Assembly: GCA_030734395.1 (NCBI GenBank)
Contig: JAUZTG010000047.1
Coordinates: 62,001 to 126,000, forward strand
DNA from: Sarocladium kiliense
Taxonomy: Eukaryota; Ascomycota; Sordariomycetes; Hypocreales; Sarocladiaceae
Direction: 5' to 3'
DNA length: 64,000 bases
Every line of letters starts with the position of its first letter. Position 1 is the first letter of the stretch. This document shows positions 10,891-21,355 of this stretch, piece by piece. The notes beneath the pieces were generated by a model. It did not search any database, was not told the DNA's origin, and saw nothing but the letters and a program-made list of their open reading frames with translations. The position numbers and the translations under genes are program-made.

Positions 10891-12057
10891 TCACAGCTCA
10901 TAAGGTTCCAATGTGACCGCTTCTCCAAGCTCCAGAGACTGTTTCACTGCCTCACAAACCACAACGGCTGCGAGCCCTGCTTGAGGTGTGCAGCTGGCCT
11001 TCTCTTCTCCTCTTATGAACCGAATGAAATGCGTCAGCTGACGATCAAATGGGATGCCTGGGGATACTTCTAGTGTCTCCCGTGTCATAGGTCCGCCCCA
11101 GTCCTTTTGTTCACGACCATCGTATGACCATCTCGTCATATCCGGTACGCTGAGTGTTGCTTCACTACCCATGATTCGATAGCAGTCCTGACCAGTAGCA
11201 TGAATCGTCGGGTTTTCGGCAGTGCCCATCTCAAATGCATAAGGCGCCGGCACATTGTCACTGATGAGGACTGTGGCTATAATACCGGAGAGGAAGCGGA
11301 AAATAATGGCGGCACCTTCTTCTGCTGCGAAGCCGCGGCGTGGCACAGCCCTCTCGGTATGAATACGCGTGATGGGACCAAAGAAATGGTGGAATAGGTC
11401 AACATCGTGTATCAAGTTGATCAGAACTGGCCCAGCTGTCACTTGCTGGCGCCATGTTGCTTCGAAGTAGACAGGTGGTTTCTGCAGAGTCCAAAGAGCA
11501 TTCACTGCAATGATGGAACCCAGCGAGCCGCCGTCCAAAGCCTTCTTGACAGCAATAGTGTAGGGGTTGAAACGCCTGTGATGGCCAACGAGAGATTTGA
11601 CACCTCTTTCATCGTCGGCAGCTTTGAGCTCCGCGGCCAGTAATGCGCCGTCCTCCGTGTCGGGGCAAAGCGGCTTCTCGATGAGCAAATGGACTCCTGC
11701 TCTTGAGAGAACTCGAGCGGTATCAGCATGGGTGTGGTTGGGTGTGCAAATTATAGCGGCATCGACAGAGGTTGTCGAAGACAAGAGATCTTGAACATTG
11801 GCGTAATACGGGACACCAAGCTTCTGTGCCTCTGCTATCACTGCCGGGTTGGGATCAACAAGGGCGCTGAGCTCCGTGTGTTCATTCGATAAGACACTTC
11901 GCACATGGGCAGGTCCAATCAAGCCGTAGCCTACCACGGCGATATGTATCCTGGCCTGAAGTGAACCTGCGAAGGATGTCATCTTTAACATTGACTGGGT
12001 TCGTCGCAGAGCAGTATTTGCCACACGTCGTATGAACCTGCTAGTGGATTCTTGCAC
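10891..12057 (-). CDS. Gfo/Idh/MocA-family NAD(P)-dependent oxidoreductase
   Basis: A single open exon of up to 388 residues. The N-terminal Rossmann fold shows 'IAVVGYGLIGPAHV', then 'AAIICTPNHTHADTA', and the family signature 'LIEKPLC', whose Lys is catalytic. The C-terminal domain includes 'VGHHRRFNPYT' and 'LINLIHDVDLFHHFFG', the His-rich substrate-site helix of the family. Members oxidise or reduce sugars, inositols or cyclitol-like compounds. In-frame ATGs occur at 12057, 11991 and 11982. A TATATA at 12105-12110 lies only about 50 bases above the first, so 11991 or 11982 may be the real start; the extra N-terminus is basic and could also be a targeting peptide. It is intact while genes on both sides are broken. 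A quinate- or cyclitol-related role is inference. Confidence 0.88.
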   Translation of the reverse strand: MQESTSRFIRRVANTALRRTQSMLKMTSFAGSLQARIHIAVVGYGLIGPAHVRSVLSNEHTELSALVDPNPAVIAEAQKLGVPYYANVQDLLSSTTSVDAAIICTPNHTHADTARVLSRAGVHLLIEKPLCPDTEDGALLAAELKAADDERGVKSLVGHHRRFNPYTIAVKKALDGGSLGSIIAVNALWTLQKPPVYFEATWRQQVTAGPVLINLIHDVDLFHHFFGPITRIHTERAVPRRGFAAEEGAAIIFRFLSGIIATVLISDNVPAPYAFEMGTAENPTIHATGQDCYRIMGSEATLSVPDMTRWSYDGREQKDWGGPMTRETLEVSPGIPFDRQLTHFIRFIRGEEKASCTPQAGLAAVVVCEAVKQSLELGEAVTLEPYEL

Positions 12058-12513
12058 CGGATTGTCAAGTTCCTGGGCCTACGTCTACAGAGCTGCGACA
12101 AGACTATATAGAACTAATACACCAAAGCGATCCACACCGGGCGCTCACAGCGAAGTCGGCGCTGTCACGTCAGCTAATCCCGGCTTTAATACCCCGCCAA
12201 AGCGATTATCCGGGGTAGAGGGGCAAGGCCCACATGGCTGATGCCTGTTTCGAGCAAGGCGGCCGGCGAGCCTGGAGACACAGAGGCAGACCACCGCTGT
12301 CTTAACCTCATTCGAGGACATGCGTGACGGTGATGAATTGACTACAGGTAAGTGTGGGTCATAATCACATACGCACTTAACTATGATAAGTACTTTTGTG
12401 TCTTGTCTCAATACATGTTGGAGTAAGAACAAAGTGCTACACGTAGCATTCCGCAAGCTGTGTCCCCCAAGGCTACGCGTCCTGCCCTTCCCTTCGATAG
12501 AGCTCTTCAGCGA
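12058..12513. other. intergenic with TATA-like element
   Basis: About 450 bases upstream of the minus-strand oxidoreductase. The one feature I note is the TATATA at 12105-12110, correctly placed for that gene. The rest has no supportable gene. Confidence 0.5.
12105..12110 (-). promoter_or_regulatory. possible TATA box of the Gfo/Idh/MocA gene
   Basis: TATATA within 'agactatatagaac' lies 48 bases before ATG 12057 and 114-123 bases before ATGs 11991 and 11982. The spacing would suit transcription starting near 12070-12050 and translation from one of the later ATGs. Confidence 0.35.
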
Positions 12514-13403
12514 CTACCGCTTGACAGCACTCCGCGGCAACGCATTCAGAGACATTCGTGTCCAAGTGACTTCCTGTTCCATGGCTTGATGGATCAGGGG
12601 CTGCGTGCCAGCTATTACTCTACATCCTCTGCTCTCAGACAGAGTGTAGAATGAGGTCACCAGAGGATGGTAACACATCTCCAGCACATAGTCCTTCACC
12701 GGCCTCTATAAGAATTCCAGGGCGATATCCCGCGCAACAAATTCGCCTTCGCTGGTGGGAGGACAATCAGGGACCGTGCCAATGATTAGCACTGGGGTTT
12801 CCATCTTCTCAGCATCTGCGACAGATTGAAGAAAGGTGATCCTCAAGTCTGTGTACAAGCTGGCAAAGGACTTGATGGCATCATCTGCTTCTTCCTTGAT
12901 GCGATTGACGAGGTATATGTGTGAGGCTCGAGCCACTTGTGCAGCGCATAGATCGCGCTTCTACAAACACCCCCAGCGCCGATAACCAGAGCCGGTCTCC
13001 CGGAACACACTTTCAAGATGCCAGGGTACCCCTGAAGGAAGGACTCGCGCACCCCGATACAGTCTGTGTTGGTCCCAATGAGGCTGATCTCGCCAGTCAT
13101 GAGGTCTCGCTCCTTGGATATGGTATTGATGGCGCCAATTGCACGCCCAGTCTCCGTGATATCATCACAAGCTTCAATGCAAGCAATCGTGTGGGGCATA
13201 GTAACAGAGGCTCCAATGCAATCATCCGCCGTCACTTTGGGCAGAAAGTCTGCCTTATCAAGGGATTCCAGTAGCCCAAAAGTCCACGGCAGGTTCAAGC
13301 TCTGGTAAACTGTTGTGTGCATCAGAGGCGCCAATGAGTGCTGGATTGGGTAACCAAGCAAATAAGCCCTGAAGGGCTTCTCGAGTCCACTGGGAAACCC
13401 CAT
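12514..13403 (-). pseudogene. quinate/shikimate dehydrogenase (AroE-like), broken
   Basis: From ATG 13403 the frame reads as the fungal AroE-like dehydrogenase: 'LLGYPIQHSLAPLMH' (substrate domain), 'GASVTMPHTIAC', 'IGAINTI', 'GTNTDCIGV' and the NAD(P) loop 'GAGGVCRSAIYAL'. At about 12925-12935 homology jumps frame: 'YALHKWL' continues as 'ASHIYLVNRIKEEA' only if one base is restored, and no intron fits. The second frame then meets an in-frame TAG (12706-12708), yet homology continues after it ('YVLEMCYHP', 'VIAGTQPLIHQAMEQ'), the conserved end of the family. The catalytic Lys expected in the VTMPHK motif is Thr. Frameshift, stop and loss of the catalytic residue together argue for a real pseudogene. 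Its ancestor would have interconverted quinate or shikimate with the dehydro-acid. Confidence 0.82.
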
Positions 13404-13984
13404 GGCTACGATTGATTGTTTTTCTTGAAGGGGACAAAGAAAGAAGACACAAGATTTAGAGCTGGTGAGGTGAGTTGGGGCTTGCAAGTGCTGGTGACGG
13501 CGTGCAACGATAGATGCCCATGGAAGTAACACAAACCGAGCCGAATAACAATCGGCAGGGTGGGATAGTTGTTGGCTTCCTTCTGTCCAGCTTTTTTAGT
13601 TAACACTTGAAGACTGTAAGTGTCATTACACAGCAGTGACGAATCCCCGAGGACCCCAAGCGAAGAATCCACCTGTCGGGTATAAGAGTGGCCGCGGGAG
13701 ATCGGTTAACCGCTCCAGACTTTTGAGATATGAAGATTCATTTCCGGTTGACGCAAATCCCAGCAGGCCCACAGCGGTGCTTATTAATCTTGGATGCAGA
13801 GGTATTGGTACTGTAAGATGATACAGCTGTCGTTGGTTCAACTGAGGTCGGGAATCAATTCGATCACTTCCCTTGTGCTTTGGCGCTACAAAGGGGCGGG
13901 AATACCTTCCCAGGCCGTGGCTTCCGAAAGTTCACGTCTTTTGTCGGTGGACCAGATGGTTTGTGAACTTGAATACTTGATTCT
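13404..13984. other. intergenic between two pseudogenes
   Basis: About 580 bases without a supportable gene. Short frames on both strands overlap and carry no domain. Confidence 0.5.
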
Positions 13985-14864
13985 TTAAAACCAGGCTCTG
14001 TGTGTGTAAGCGCAAAGTCCTACTAGCCCGCATAGACACAGAGTCATGTTGCGAAGGGCATTGAGAACGAGGTCATGCGTTGCTTCCTCCATGTTATCTT
14101 GGAATTGTCCGCTGCCTTTGTTGCCATCTGGAAAGGGAATAGATGGAACGGGCTTCTCAAGGAAGTGGCATAGAGGTTCCCTGTAGTGTCAGTGTAAGCA
14201 GGTCAATCGCTCCCATCAAATCTTGATGATCATTCGAGATATGGCCGGCCCTGGTGAACTAAACTTTGCCTCAAATCCTTGTAATGGTTTTCCGCTACCC
14301 GTTTGCCATGCCCTTCGAAGTTTCCATCGTAGTAGCCGCGTATTACCAAGTCGAAGTTCAGCCAAAGCCAGTAGATGCCACGGTCAAACCAGCTCAAAGT
14401 CCATATCGGCCAGCTGAACACGGCCAAACATGTTTTATGCATACTTCAAGACCAAGCTTCAATATCGCGACGCCGATTCAAGATGACCTTAGCATCGGGA
14501 TAGTACGCCATGAGTTCCTCTCCAAAGATGTTCGCTGGTCCATCCGTGACTGCCTCACAGGTGGCAAGGACCGATTCGAAATTCACCGCTTCGCCTGAGG
14601 TCATAGACTCGTCATTTTGAAGTCCACTTGATGAAAGTCGTTGTGCAAAGCCCCGCTGCATCAGGGGTACCCAAAACGCACAATCCTCTCGTTGAGTGGC
14701 TATGATACGGAAGCCGTGGTATACTCCTTGAACCCTAGAATTTGCAAGGCATTTCGCAGGGAGTCGGTGCCCCTCCGCGACAAGCCGAGACAGAGGACCT
14801 GCATTGCAGTCCCAGACTGGCGCTGGCGGTTCGGTGGTTTCAGGGAGTAAAATGTGCGCTCCAT
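13985..14864 (-). pseudogene. Sulfotransfer_4-family (P-loop) gene, degraded
   Basis: Homology runs from ATG 14864 to the TAA at 13985. Landmarks are the P-loop-like 'LCLGLSRRGTDSLRNAL', 'FWVPLMQRGFAQ', 'ELMAYYPDAKVILNRRRDIE' and the conserved tail 'EPLCHFLEKPVPSIPFPDGN'. These correspond segment by segment to the intact paralogue at 51.4-52.4 kb. The frame is broken by a one-base loss near 14719-14732, and stopped by TGA at 14443-14445 (after 'RDIEAWS') and TGA at 14230-14232 (after 'GRPYLE'). The intron before 'EPLCHFL' has lost an obvious GT donor. Several independent lesions make sequencing error an unlikely sole cause. The family resembles sulfotransferases but most fungal members have no proven substrate. 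Confidence 0.82.
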
Positions 14865-16396
14865 AGCAATGGACTATGCAGCTTCAGAAGGGAGCTAAGC
14901 AGCGTCGAAACGTGAAGTATTTACAACGTAGAGTTGTTGACAGCTGAGTTTTGACTTAGACGCAGCTTAACCAACCCACGGTAGCTGGCAAGGGCAGCTA
15001 GCAACAAGCCCCAGTTTCATATCGTCATTCAACATCGATGGCCTGAGATACGAACTTTTGGGGAATTGACTAACCAATTTTGAACATATAAGTTCGCCTT
15101 TGACGACGATGACTTCATAAGATGAGAACACGTTTCATCTTTCTTAGCTTGCCGATTTGCGATCGTCTTTTGCGCCTCACGATCGGTTCCAGGTCCCCAT
15201 TTACCCATCTCCAAAAGTAGTCGATTCTTCTCCAAACTGCACTAAGCAATGAAGACTTGTTCGGCCAGAGCTTCGAGGGGAGTATCACATGTCCTCGGGT
15301 ACCAACACTGTACCACGCACTGGAGATGAGGCAGATTCGGAGAATTGAAGCATCTGCCTGCTTACCTATCGCTTACTACAGCGTGTATTGCTTGCGAAGT
15401 ACGAAGCCTTCGGAAGTGAATCAATATCTGGTGTGGTCACTCGTACAGTGTTGTCGTCCATAATTCCAGCTCATGAGTCTTAAAAGCACCTACACTTCTC
15501 GACGCGAGCCTGCATAACCCTTTATCGGGGATTTTTCAGCCTTTAAGAAGTGGAACTCGCACATTCTCAACAGCCCCCTTGCTGAACATCATTACCCGTT
15601 GCTCATGAGACTTCATCGTCTGACTGTGTAGCCTACTCTTGGAAGCAAGAATCAGCATGTGAGATCTTCGTCAGATGTCTGAATCGCGTACCTGGACACG
15701 TCACTGCCAGAAGGGACGCTGGTAGCCCTTAGGCAACGCTGGATGCCATGCCATGCCGTTTATCGATCAAATGACGCTTCCAACTTCTTCCTCCACTGAT
15801 GCAAGTATAAGATATATGCAGATGGTCGTTCAGCATCCAGGTTGATTCATAGAAGGCACCGGCGGTTGGATGGTCGTTAGTCGACTTGGTCACGGAACGA
15901 ACACGGGTTGCTACCAACTGTACCAGTAAAGTAGGGGGCTTTGGCATTATCATATGATAGGTGGCAAGGGCTACATAAGCTCATTGCTCGCAGACAACTT
16001 GAAAGCCCTTGATGAGATTCTTCTTTCTGAACATCTTGCGCCATGTCGCATCCGTACGCCTAGTCCTGTGAGCGGAAGCGCTCTACGCCAAGCTCCATCC
16101 AGTTACCCTTCAGCAAGTTGCCACAGGCTAGTGTGGTGAAATCGTATAAATCGACGACAGCCAGTGCTGGCTAAACAAAAGAGAAAGGGACATTATGTGT
16201 ACACATCGCGATTGGATCCGTCCGCGCTCACATCCATTTAGGGCATGAGCGTGCTAGGTATTTATAAGTCAAAGAGGATGCCGGCTTCTCGGGTCCATGT
16301 TCAAATATGTCAAGGATTCCAGAGGGACTTGCAGCATCCTGTCTCGTGGGGTGCTGTCGAAGGATACCTCCGCGCAAGCGAAGCTAGCCGATGGGA
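14865..16396. other. 1.5 kb gene-free stretch
   Basis: No frame longer than about 75 codons, no recognisable domain and no repeat. It separates the accessory/decaying region from the Spg1 housekeeping gene. It may hold gene remnants too eroded to recognise by eye. Confidence 0.5.
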
Positions 16397-17375
16397 CTAG
16401 ACGGATTGGTATAGGAGGAGGGGTTCCCCGACATTTTCAATCTCGGGGATCGTGCATTTGAGGTCGAAAGCTTTAGACAAGACGATCTTAAAGATCTGGA
16501 ACATGTTAGGAGGAAGTCGGGTGTAACTACGGATCAAGATGTTGCTTACCTTTTGCACATTGATGCTATGACTCGTGCTGGAAAATATCAAGCTAGCACG
16601 CATGGCTTTTGCGAAGCGTCGTGCCTGGGCAGAGTTAGTTGAAATGCACAGTACGCTCTGAGGGTCGGGATAGGCGGCATACCTGATTGGATATCTCTTC
16701 TTGATCTTGGGGTGGAAAGTTGACGAAATGGTCATACTTGGTGCCAACCAGAATAGGGATAGCAGTTTTGTTGAACCCTCTTCCTTGGCGGTACCACTCT
16801 TTGATGCTGTTTAACGTGCTCTTGCGAGTAAGGTCGAACATGAACAGAATCGCCACGGCATCGTTGCACACAAGTGGCAGCATGTTCACAAACTCCCGCT
16901 GGCCGCCGAGATCCCAGATTGAGAAAGTGATTTCTGTGTTCCGAATGGAAATCGTTTTCTCCATGAAGTTCACCCCCAATGTCTGAATGTAGTCTTCATC
17001 CCAACTCCCTTCCACGTATTTCACCATAAGTGACGTCTTCCCGATTTGGGCATCCCCAACCATGCCGACCTTGATCACAACATGGTTGCGGCCGTTCGGT
17101 GTCTCGTTCGCCGCTTGCCGTTGATCTGCGTAGGGTTGTGGATTCGAAAGGCCACTGGCTGGCCTCGAAAGGGATGGGTTGCTGGGTACAGGAGGCGTGT
17201 AGCGAGCATTTGGGTCTTCATCAGCCCGAGGGCTGTTTGCAAGCCCTTGATCAAGGGACTGGCTCTGCTGATGACGAAAGCCGTTGTTGCTGACTAGCTG
17301 AGGGGAACCCTCGATGCCACCGAGGGTATCATCATGGCCGTCATGCGGTTGCTGGGCCGGCGGATCCACGTCCAT
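16397..17375 (-). CDS. spg1: septum-promoting Ras-like GTPase Spg1/Tem1
   Basis: Three exons (17375-16683, 16624-16550, 16495-16397) give 288 residues. About 95 Pro/Gln/Asn-rich residues precede the GTPase fold. This contains G1 'GDAQIGKTSLMVKYVEG', switch I 'YIQTLGVNFMEKTI', G3 'DLGGQREF', G4 'GTKYDHF', and a final helix before 'IENVGEPLL'. 'DLGGQ', where Ras has DTAGQ, and the 'GVNFMEKT' segment are characteristic of the Spg1/Tem1 family. In yeasts this GTPase sits on the spindle pole body and triggers the septation initiation/mitotic exit network. Two further in-frame codons upstream could extend the start to 17513, but ATG 17375 gives the usual form. The long N-terminal tail is common in filamentous fungi, compared with about 200-245 residues in yeasts. 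Confidence 0.92.
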
Positions 17376-18413
17376 CGTTTTTCTTTGCAGCCAGAGGCGT
17401 GGTGATGTCGAAAGTGTTTCACCCAGTGATTTCGTATCGACCGCCACGCAACCAGAAGGTATCAATGAGGATTCGAAAGCAGGTGGGAATGAGATTGTTG
17501 GATACAGCAACAACGTGGGGAAAGCCTGTCAGCTTGAGACAGGCATCAGGACGACTGTTGCTCGGGAGGGCTGGCTGTTCACGCGACTCCAGGAAGCCAA
17601 GGGTATCGAGGGGCGTTCCCGGCTTCTACGTCGGTTGACAGATGATGCGCTTATAGCGGACGAACAGGATTGTGTTCCTATCGATGAGGAATGGGCGAGG
17701 ATGGTGCTTGGGTTGAGGGAGGGGTGGGAGTTGGACTCGGGCTCAGCTTGCCTGGTCGACACGACGCCAGCTCGTTGTGAGTTGTGGAACCAACAGGAGG
17801 GGAAGGTCTCAGTGTACTCCGTAGCGGTACACAGCGGTTTGGTCAGTGCGAGCTTCCCCTGGAACGGCTGTTTTAAGCGCCCGTGTGCTGCGGACACGCC
17901 GCCCAACAGGAACCGACCGCAACCTTTTCAGGGAATTTAAGCCTTGAACCAATCACCACACTGTTCGAAGACGCGGCACGGATTTTCGCTACGACCGCGT
18001 TCTGTGGCGCGTGCTGTCCTGAGAAACGCCGAGCCACATTGATGATAAATGACGAGGATCTGGCCAGGCCTACGCTGGGCAGGGTTCCCTAGGTAGTCGA
18101 ACTCTCAACCACCACAACTCTTCGACGGCGGCCACTGGCATGTACCTGAATTTTACATCATGATTCAAAGCTCAGCACTGTCCAAAGCCCAAGAGCTATC
18201 CCCACTTCTATGGCCTGATGTGGGGGTGCGCTAGCTGACTAAGCTAGACCGGCCTAAGCATCGGCTCACCAGTCCGACTGTGTCCGATCACGTCCGGTTA
18301 GAATCCAAGTCAAGTGTCGCCGACAACCTCACTTTTCCGGGACCGTCGCTTTCGTGCCTTCAAGACGCCTTGCCCACCACTTCTCCAGATAGAACCTCTC
18401 TCCCAAGTCGACC
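17376..18413. other. divergent intergenic region, spg1 and gcvH promoters
   Basis: About 1 kb between two divergent starts. A CCAAT motif occurs near 17948. A 208-codon frame (17314-17940) overlaps the spg1 exon in antisense and has no domain. The pyrimidine-rich run before 18414 fits a fungal 5' leader. Confidence 0.5.
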
Positions 18414-18976
18414 ATGGCCTCAGTCACCACCACTCTGCGCGCTGTGCGCCCTGCGGTCCTGCGCCTGGCACCACGAGCTGCTCCCCTGTCCCGAGTTCCT
18501 TTCCGCAGCTTTTCGGCCACACGATTGAGTAGGTGCTTCCCATGCTGGACCTTCCGGACCACTCCAATTGACATTTCTCAGGTCTTGCACGTCGATACAC
18601 GAAAGATCATGAATGGGTCGACCTTTCTGCTGACGGCAAGACTGGTGTCGTGGGCATTTCTGAATACGCTGCCGAGCAGCTAGGTGACGTCGTCTACGTT
18701 GAGCTTCCCGAGAGCGGCGACTGGATCGACCAAGGCGATACCATCGGTGCAGTCGAATCTGTCAAGAGCGCCAGTGACATCAACGCTCCTATTCGCTGCA
18801 AGGTCACCGCCGTCAATGAGCTTCTCGAGGAGAAGCCCGCCACCATCAACCGGGTGCCCGAGGATGATAGCAACGGCGGTGGTTGGATCAGCAAGATCGA
18901 GGTCGATGCGGAGGGTGCCAAGCAGTACGAAGAACTGATGGATGCTGAGGCGTACAAGGTTCTTGTTGGCCAGTAG
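18414..18976 (+). CDS. GCV3: glycine cleavage system H protein, mitochondrial
   Basis: Two exons (18414-18528, 18582-18976; 53-nt intron) encode 169 residues. The first about 40 are Arg/Ala/Ser-rich and lack acids, a typical mitochondrial presequence. The mature protein begins 'RYTKDHEWVDL', the family's signature start. The lipoyl-bearing lysine lies in 'GAVESVKSASDI', followed by 'INRVPEDD' and 'GGWISKIE'. H protein carries the methylamine group between the P, T and L proteins as glycine is split to CO2, ammonia and methylene-THF in the matrix. Folate use links it loosely with the formyl-THF deformylase at 53 kb, but that distance implies no operon-like relation. It is tail to tail with porphobilinogen deaminase. 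Confidence 0.96.
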
Positions 18977-19255
18977 AGCAACGACTCGCGCGTTTCACGG
19001 TCCATCGGGTGTGGAATAGATGGCGGATGTACACAGCTCAACCTGGATCGCATCGAGGAAGACGAAGGTGATTCAACTTTGTAACATACAGGGCCACGTA
19101 GACTCTCGCATCGCGAGATGAGGTGATTGATTGACGCTGATATCGAGGGGAATAGTAGAGCATGATCAAGCCCAAAGCTTGTCCCGATGCCTTGTGGCGT
19201 GGAATTTCTTATTTTGTATGTTTTTGGGCTGTTCTGCGGGATGAGAGCAGCGAAT

Positions 19256-20350
19256 CTATTCCTTCGCCTCAGCCACAGGCCGTACCGAATTGATCTCGTC
19301 AAGGATCTTGCCCGCCCCCTTGTCTACCAGATCCAATGCCACGCGCTTGCCGAACTCCTCCGCCGCTTCTGGTGAAGATAAAGCTTCTGACATGTCAGAA
19401 TCCACTGCCTCCGTTCCCTTCACATTCACTACCGTTGCTCGGACGCGAAGCTTGTTGTCGTCCCACTGTGTCTCGACTCCAATCGGCACACTGCAGCCAC
19501 CCTCGAGCGTCCTCATGAGGCTTCTCTCGACGACGCAAGCAATAGTCAGCTGCGGTTCCTCAAGCTTCTTCAGCAGATCCAGCACCCTTTTGTCATCCTT
19601 TCGGCACTCTACTCCAATGGCGCCTTGACCGACAGCGTGCAATATTCCACCGTTGTCGTAGTCGAGGAACTGTGAAATGTGATCCTCCAGCCCCATTCTC
19701 TGAAGCCCAGCAGCTGCCAAGATGATGCCGGTGAGTTCCGGGTCGTCGTTGAGCTTCTTGAGTCGGGTCTGAATGTTGCCGCGATGGTCTTTGAATCTGA
19801 TGTTGGGATAGCGTCGGGCCAGCTGAGCTATCCGGCGAACACTGCTGGTGCCAATGACGCTTCCGTTGGGAAGGTCTGCGAGAGACTTCCATCCGTGCTC
19901 CGCAACCAACTCCTTCTTGAGGACCAGTGTATCACGAGGATCTTCTCTGGAAGTGACACACCCTAGCACGCAGCCTTCTGGTAGCTCTGTCGGCATATCC
20001 TTGAGCGAATGGACGACGATATCAAGCTCCTCAGACATAAGTTTCTCCTCCAGTTGAGACGTCCACAAACCCTTTCCACCGAAGTTGTAGAGAGCGGTGA
20101 CTTGGTCCCTATCACCAGTAGTGGTCATGCCGTGAATAGGAAAAGAGTGATTCGGGTAAAGTTCCTGGAGCGCAGACACGACGATATTGGTTTGGGCCAT
20201 GGCGAGGGGTGATTCACGAGTGCCGACATTGATGGTGAGGCTCTCGGCAGAGGAGCCTGACTTGTCAGTCGACGCCATGTCGGATGCGTAGCCTTCTGGC
20301 TGTGAATTGCGCAGCGTTTCTGATGAGAGGGGAGCAGATTGCCTCCGCAC
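19256..20350 (-). CDS. HEM3: porphobilinogen deaminase (hydroxymethylbilane synthase)
   Basis: A single exon. From ATG 20278 it gives 340 residues; ATG 20350 adds 24 more (364). The shorter form starts just ahead of the conserved 'INVGTRESPLAMAQTN', and I think it more likely. Conserved features are the Arg-rich 'MTTTGDRDQ', 'GGKGLWTSQLEEKL', 'DIVVHSLKDMPTEL', 'DHRGNIQTRL' and 'ERSLMRTLEGGCSVPIG', whose Cys anchors the dipyrromethane cofactor. The enzyme joins four porphobilinogens into hydroxymethylbilane, the third step of haem synthesis, in the cytosol. No presequence is apparent. It is convergent with the glycine-cleavage H gene. Confidence 0.96.
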   Translation of the reverse strand: MRRQSAPLSSETLRNSQPEGYASDMASTDKSGSSAESLTINVGTRESPLAMAQTNIVVSALQELYPNHSFPIHGMTTTGDRDQVTALYNFGGKGLWTSQLEEKLMSEELDIVVHSLKDMPTELPEGCVLGCVTSREDPRDTLVLKKELVAEHGWKSLADLPNGSVIGTSSVRRIAQLARRYPNIRFKDHRGNIQTRLKKLNDDPELTGIILAAAGLQRMGLEDHISQFLDYDNGGILHAVGQGAIGVECRKDDKRVLDLLKKLEEPQLTIACVVERSLMRTLEGGCSVPIGVETQWDDNKLRVRATVVNVKGTEAVDSDMSEALSSPEAAEEFGKRVALDLVDKGAGKILDEINSVRPVAEAKE

Positions 20351-21355
20351 TTCGTCAGGTGAGTCGGTGATGGAGGGTCAGTGTGAAAGAAAGGCCTGAT
20401 TCCTCTCCAAAATGCTACCACCAATGGCGGGGCAAACAAAACCGGGATCCTTTTGGCGGGGCAGCTGAGGGGGACATTGGTCACAGTGGGACGCTGATCA
20501 TGACAGGCCCTTATGATTGCGCTATGCATTTTATGTAAGACTTTGTGCATCGTCTTTTTGGCTCGTACACGCTACGCTACCTTTACTCAACGACCGGCCT
20601 TGTCCATCATGCTGGCTTCATGGACCTAATTCTGTGGAAATCTTGATGATCCGCCCGGCACAACATGCTGACAAGTGACCTTTTTCTTTTCCCATGTTTG
20701 ACCATTGTGTGTATCACACGACCCCAGTTCTACTTAAGTCACCAACAACAGTAGCCATGTTCCGCTGCTCTCCACGATCCACTCGCGTTGTCGATAAAGC
20801 AGCGCCTGTGGATCATCGATGACACGACACTACGCTCACATGAATTCCAGGCCCTTCTCACCTACGTCCCGCCCAAAGATCTGCCGGAGTCGAGAATCTC
20901 TTCAATGTGCAGTCGCATTGCCGGTCAGGATGCATCATGCCAAGGTAAACCGAGCAGTTGAGGCCGATCTGCCACATGGTCATGAAGCTGGCAACGGGCA
21001 GCCCCAGTGTGATGACAGGCACCACGACGTCAGCCCTGTGCTTCATGCTTCGCCTCATCACGTCGAATGTGGAATATGTGCATTGCTTCGATGTTTCCCT
21101 GCGCAATGACCACATTGACTGCAATATCGAATGGCCTCTATAAAACCAGCCATGTCTTACGGCTGTTCCTCCTCTCTCCTTCCCTCTCTCTTCCTCATTC
21201 GAACGCTATCTTAAGCTCTGGAAGTGTCTTCTCGAGTTTGATGACATTGACGTCAAAGACCAGCTCCGCTAAGCTTTTTATTGCCGAATCCGCATCTTTT
21301 GCACGTTCATCGTCTACGATCGGAATATCACTCTACACAGCGACCTCCACCAAAC
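20351..21355. other. divergent intergenic region, HEM3 and secreted-protein promoters
   Basis: About 1 kb with no supportable gene. A TATAAAA at 21139-21145 and a long CT-rich run just after it (about 21170-21200) look like the core promoter and start region of the secreted-protein gene. Confidence 0.55.
21139..21145 (+). promoter_or_regulatory. TATA box, secreted Pro/Cys-rich protein gene
   Basis: TATAAAA followed by a CT-rich stretch within 30-60 bases is a common fungal strong-promoter layout. The ATG is 211 bases further on, leaving a leader of about 150-170 bases. Confidence 0.5.

Noticed and set aside
8629..14864. Sequencing errors as the only explanation for the broken genes
   Set aside because: Single-base losses could be errors, but four in-frame stops, a lost splice donor and a lost catalytic lysine in three adjacent genes are hard to explain this way; not excluded without reads.
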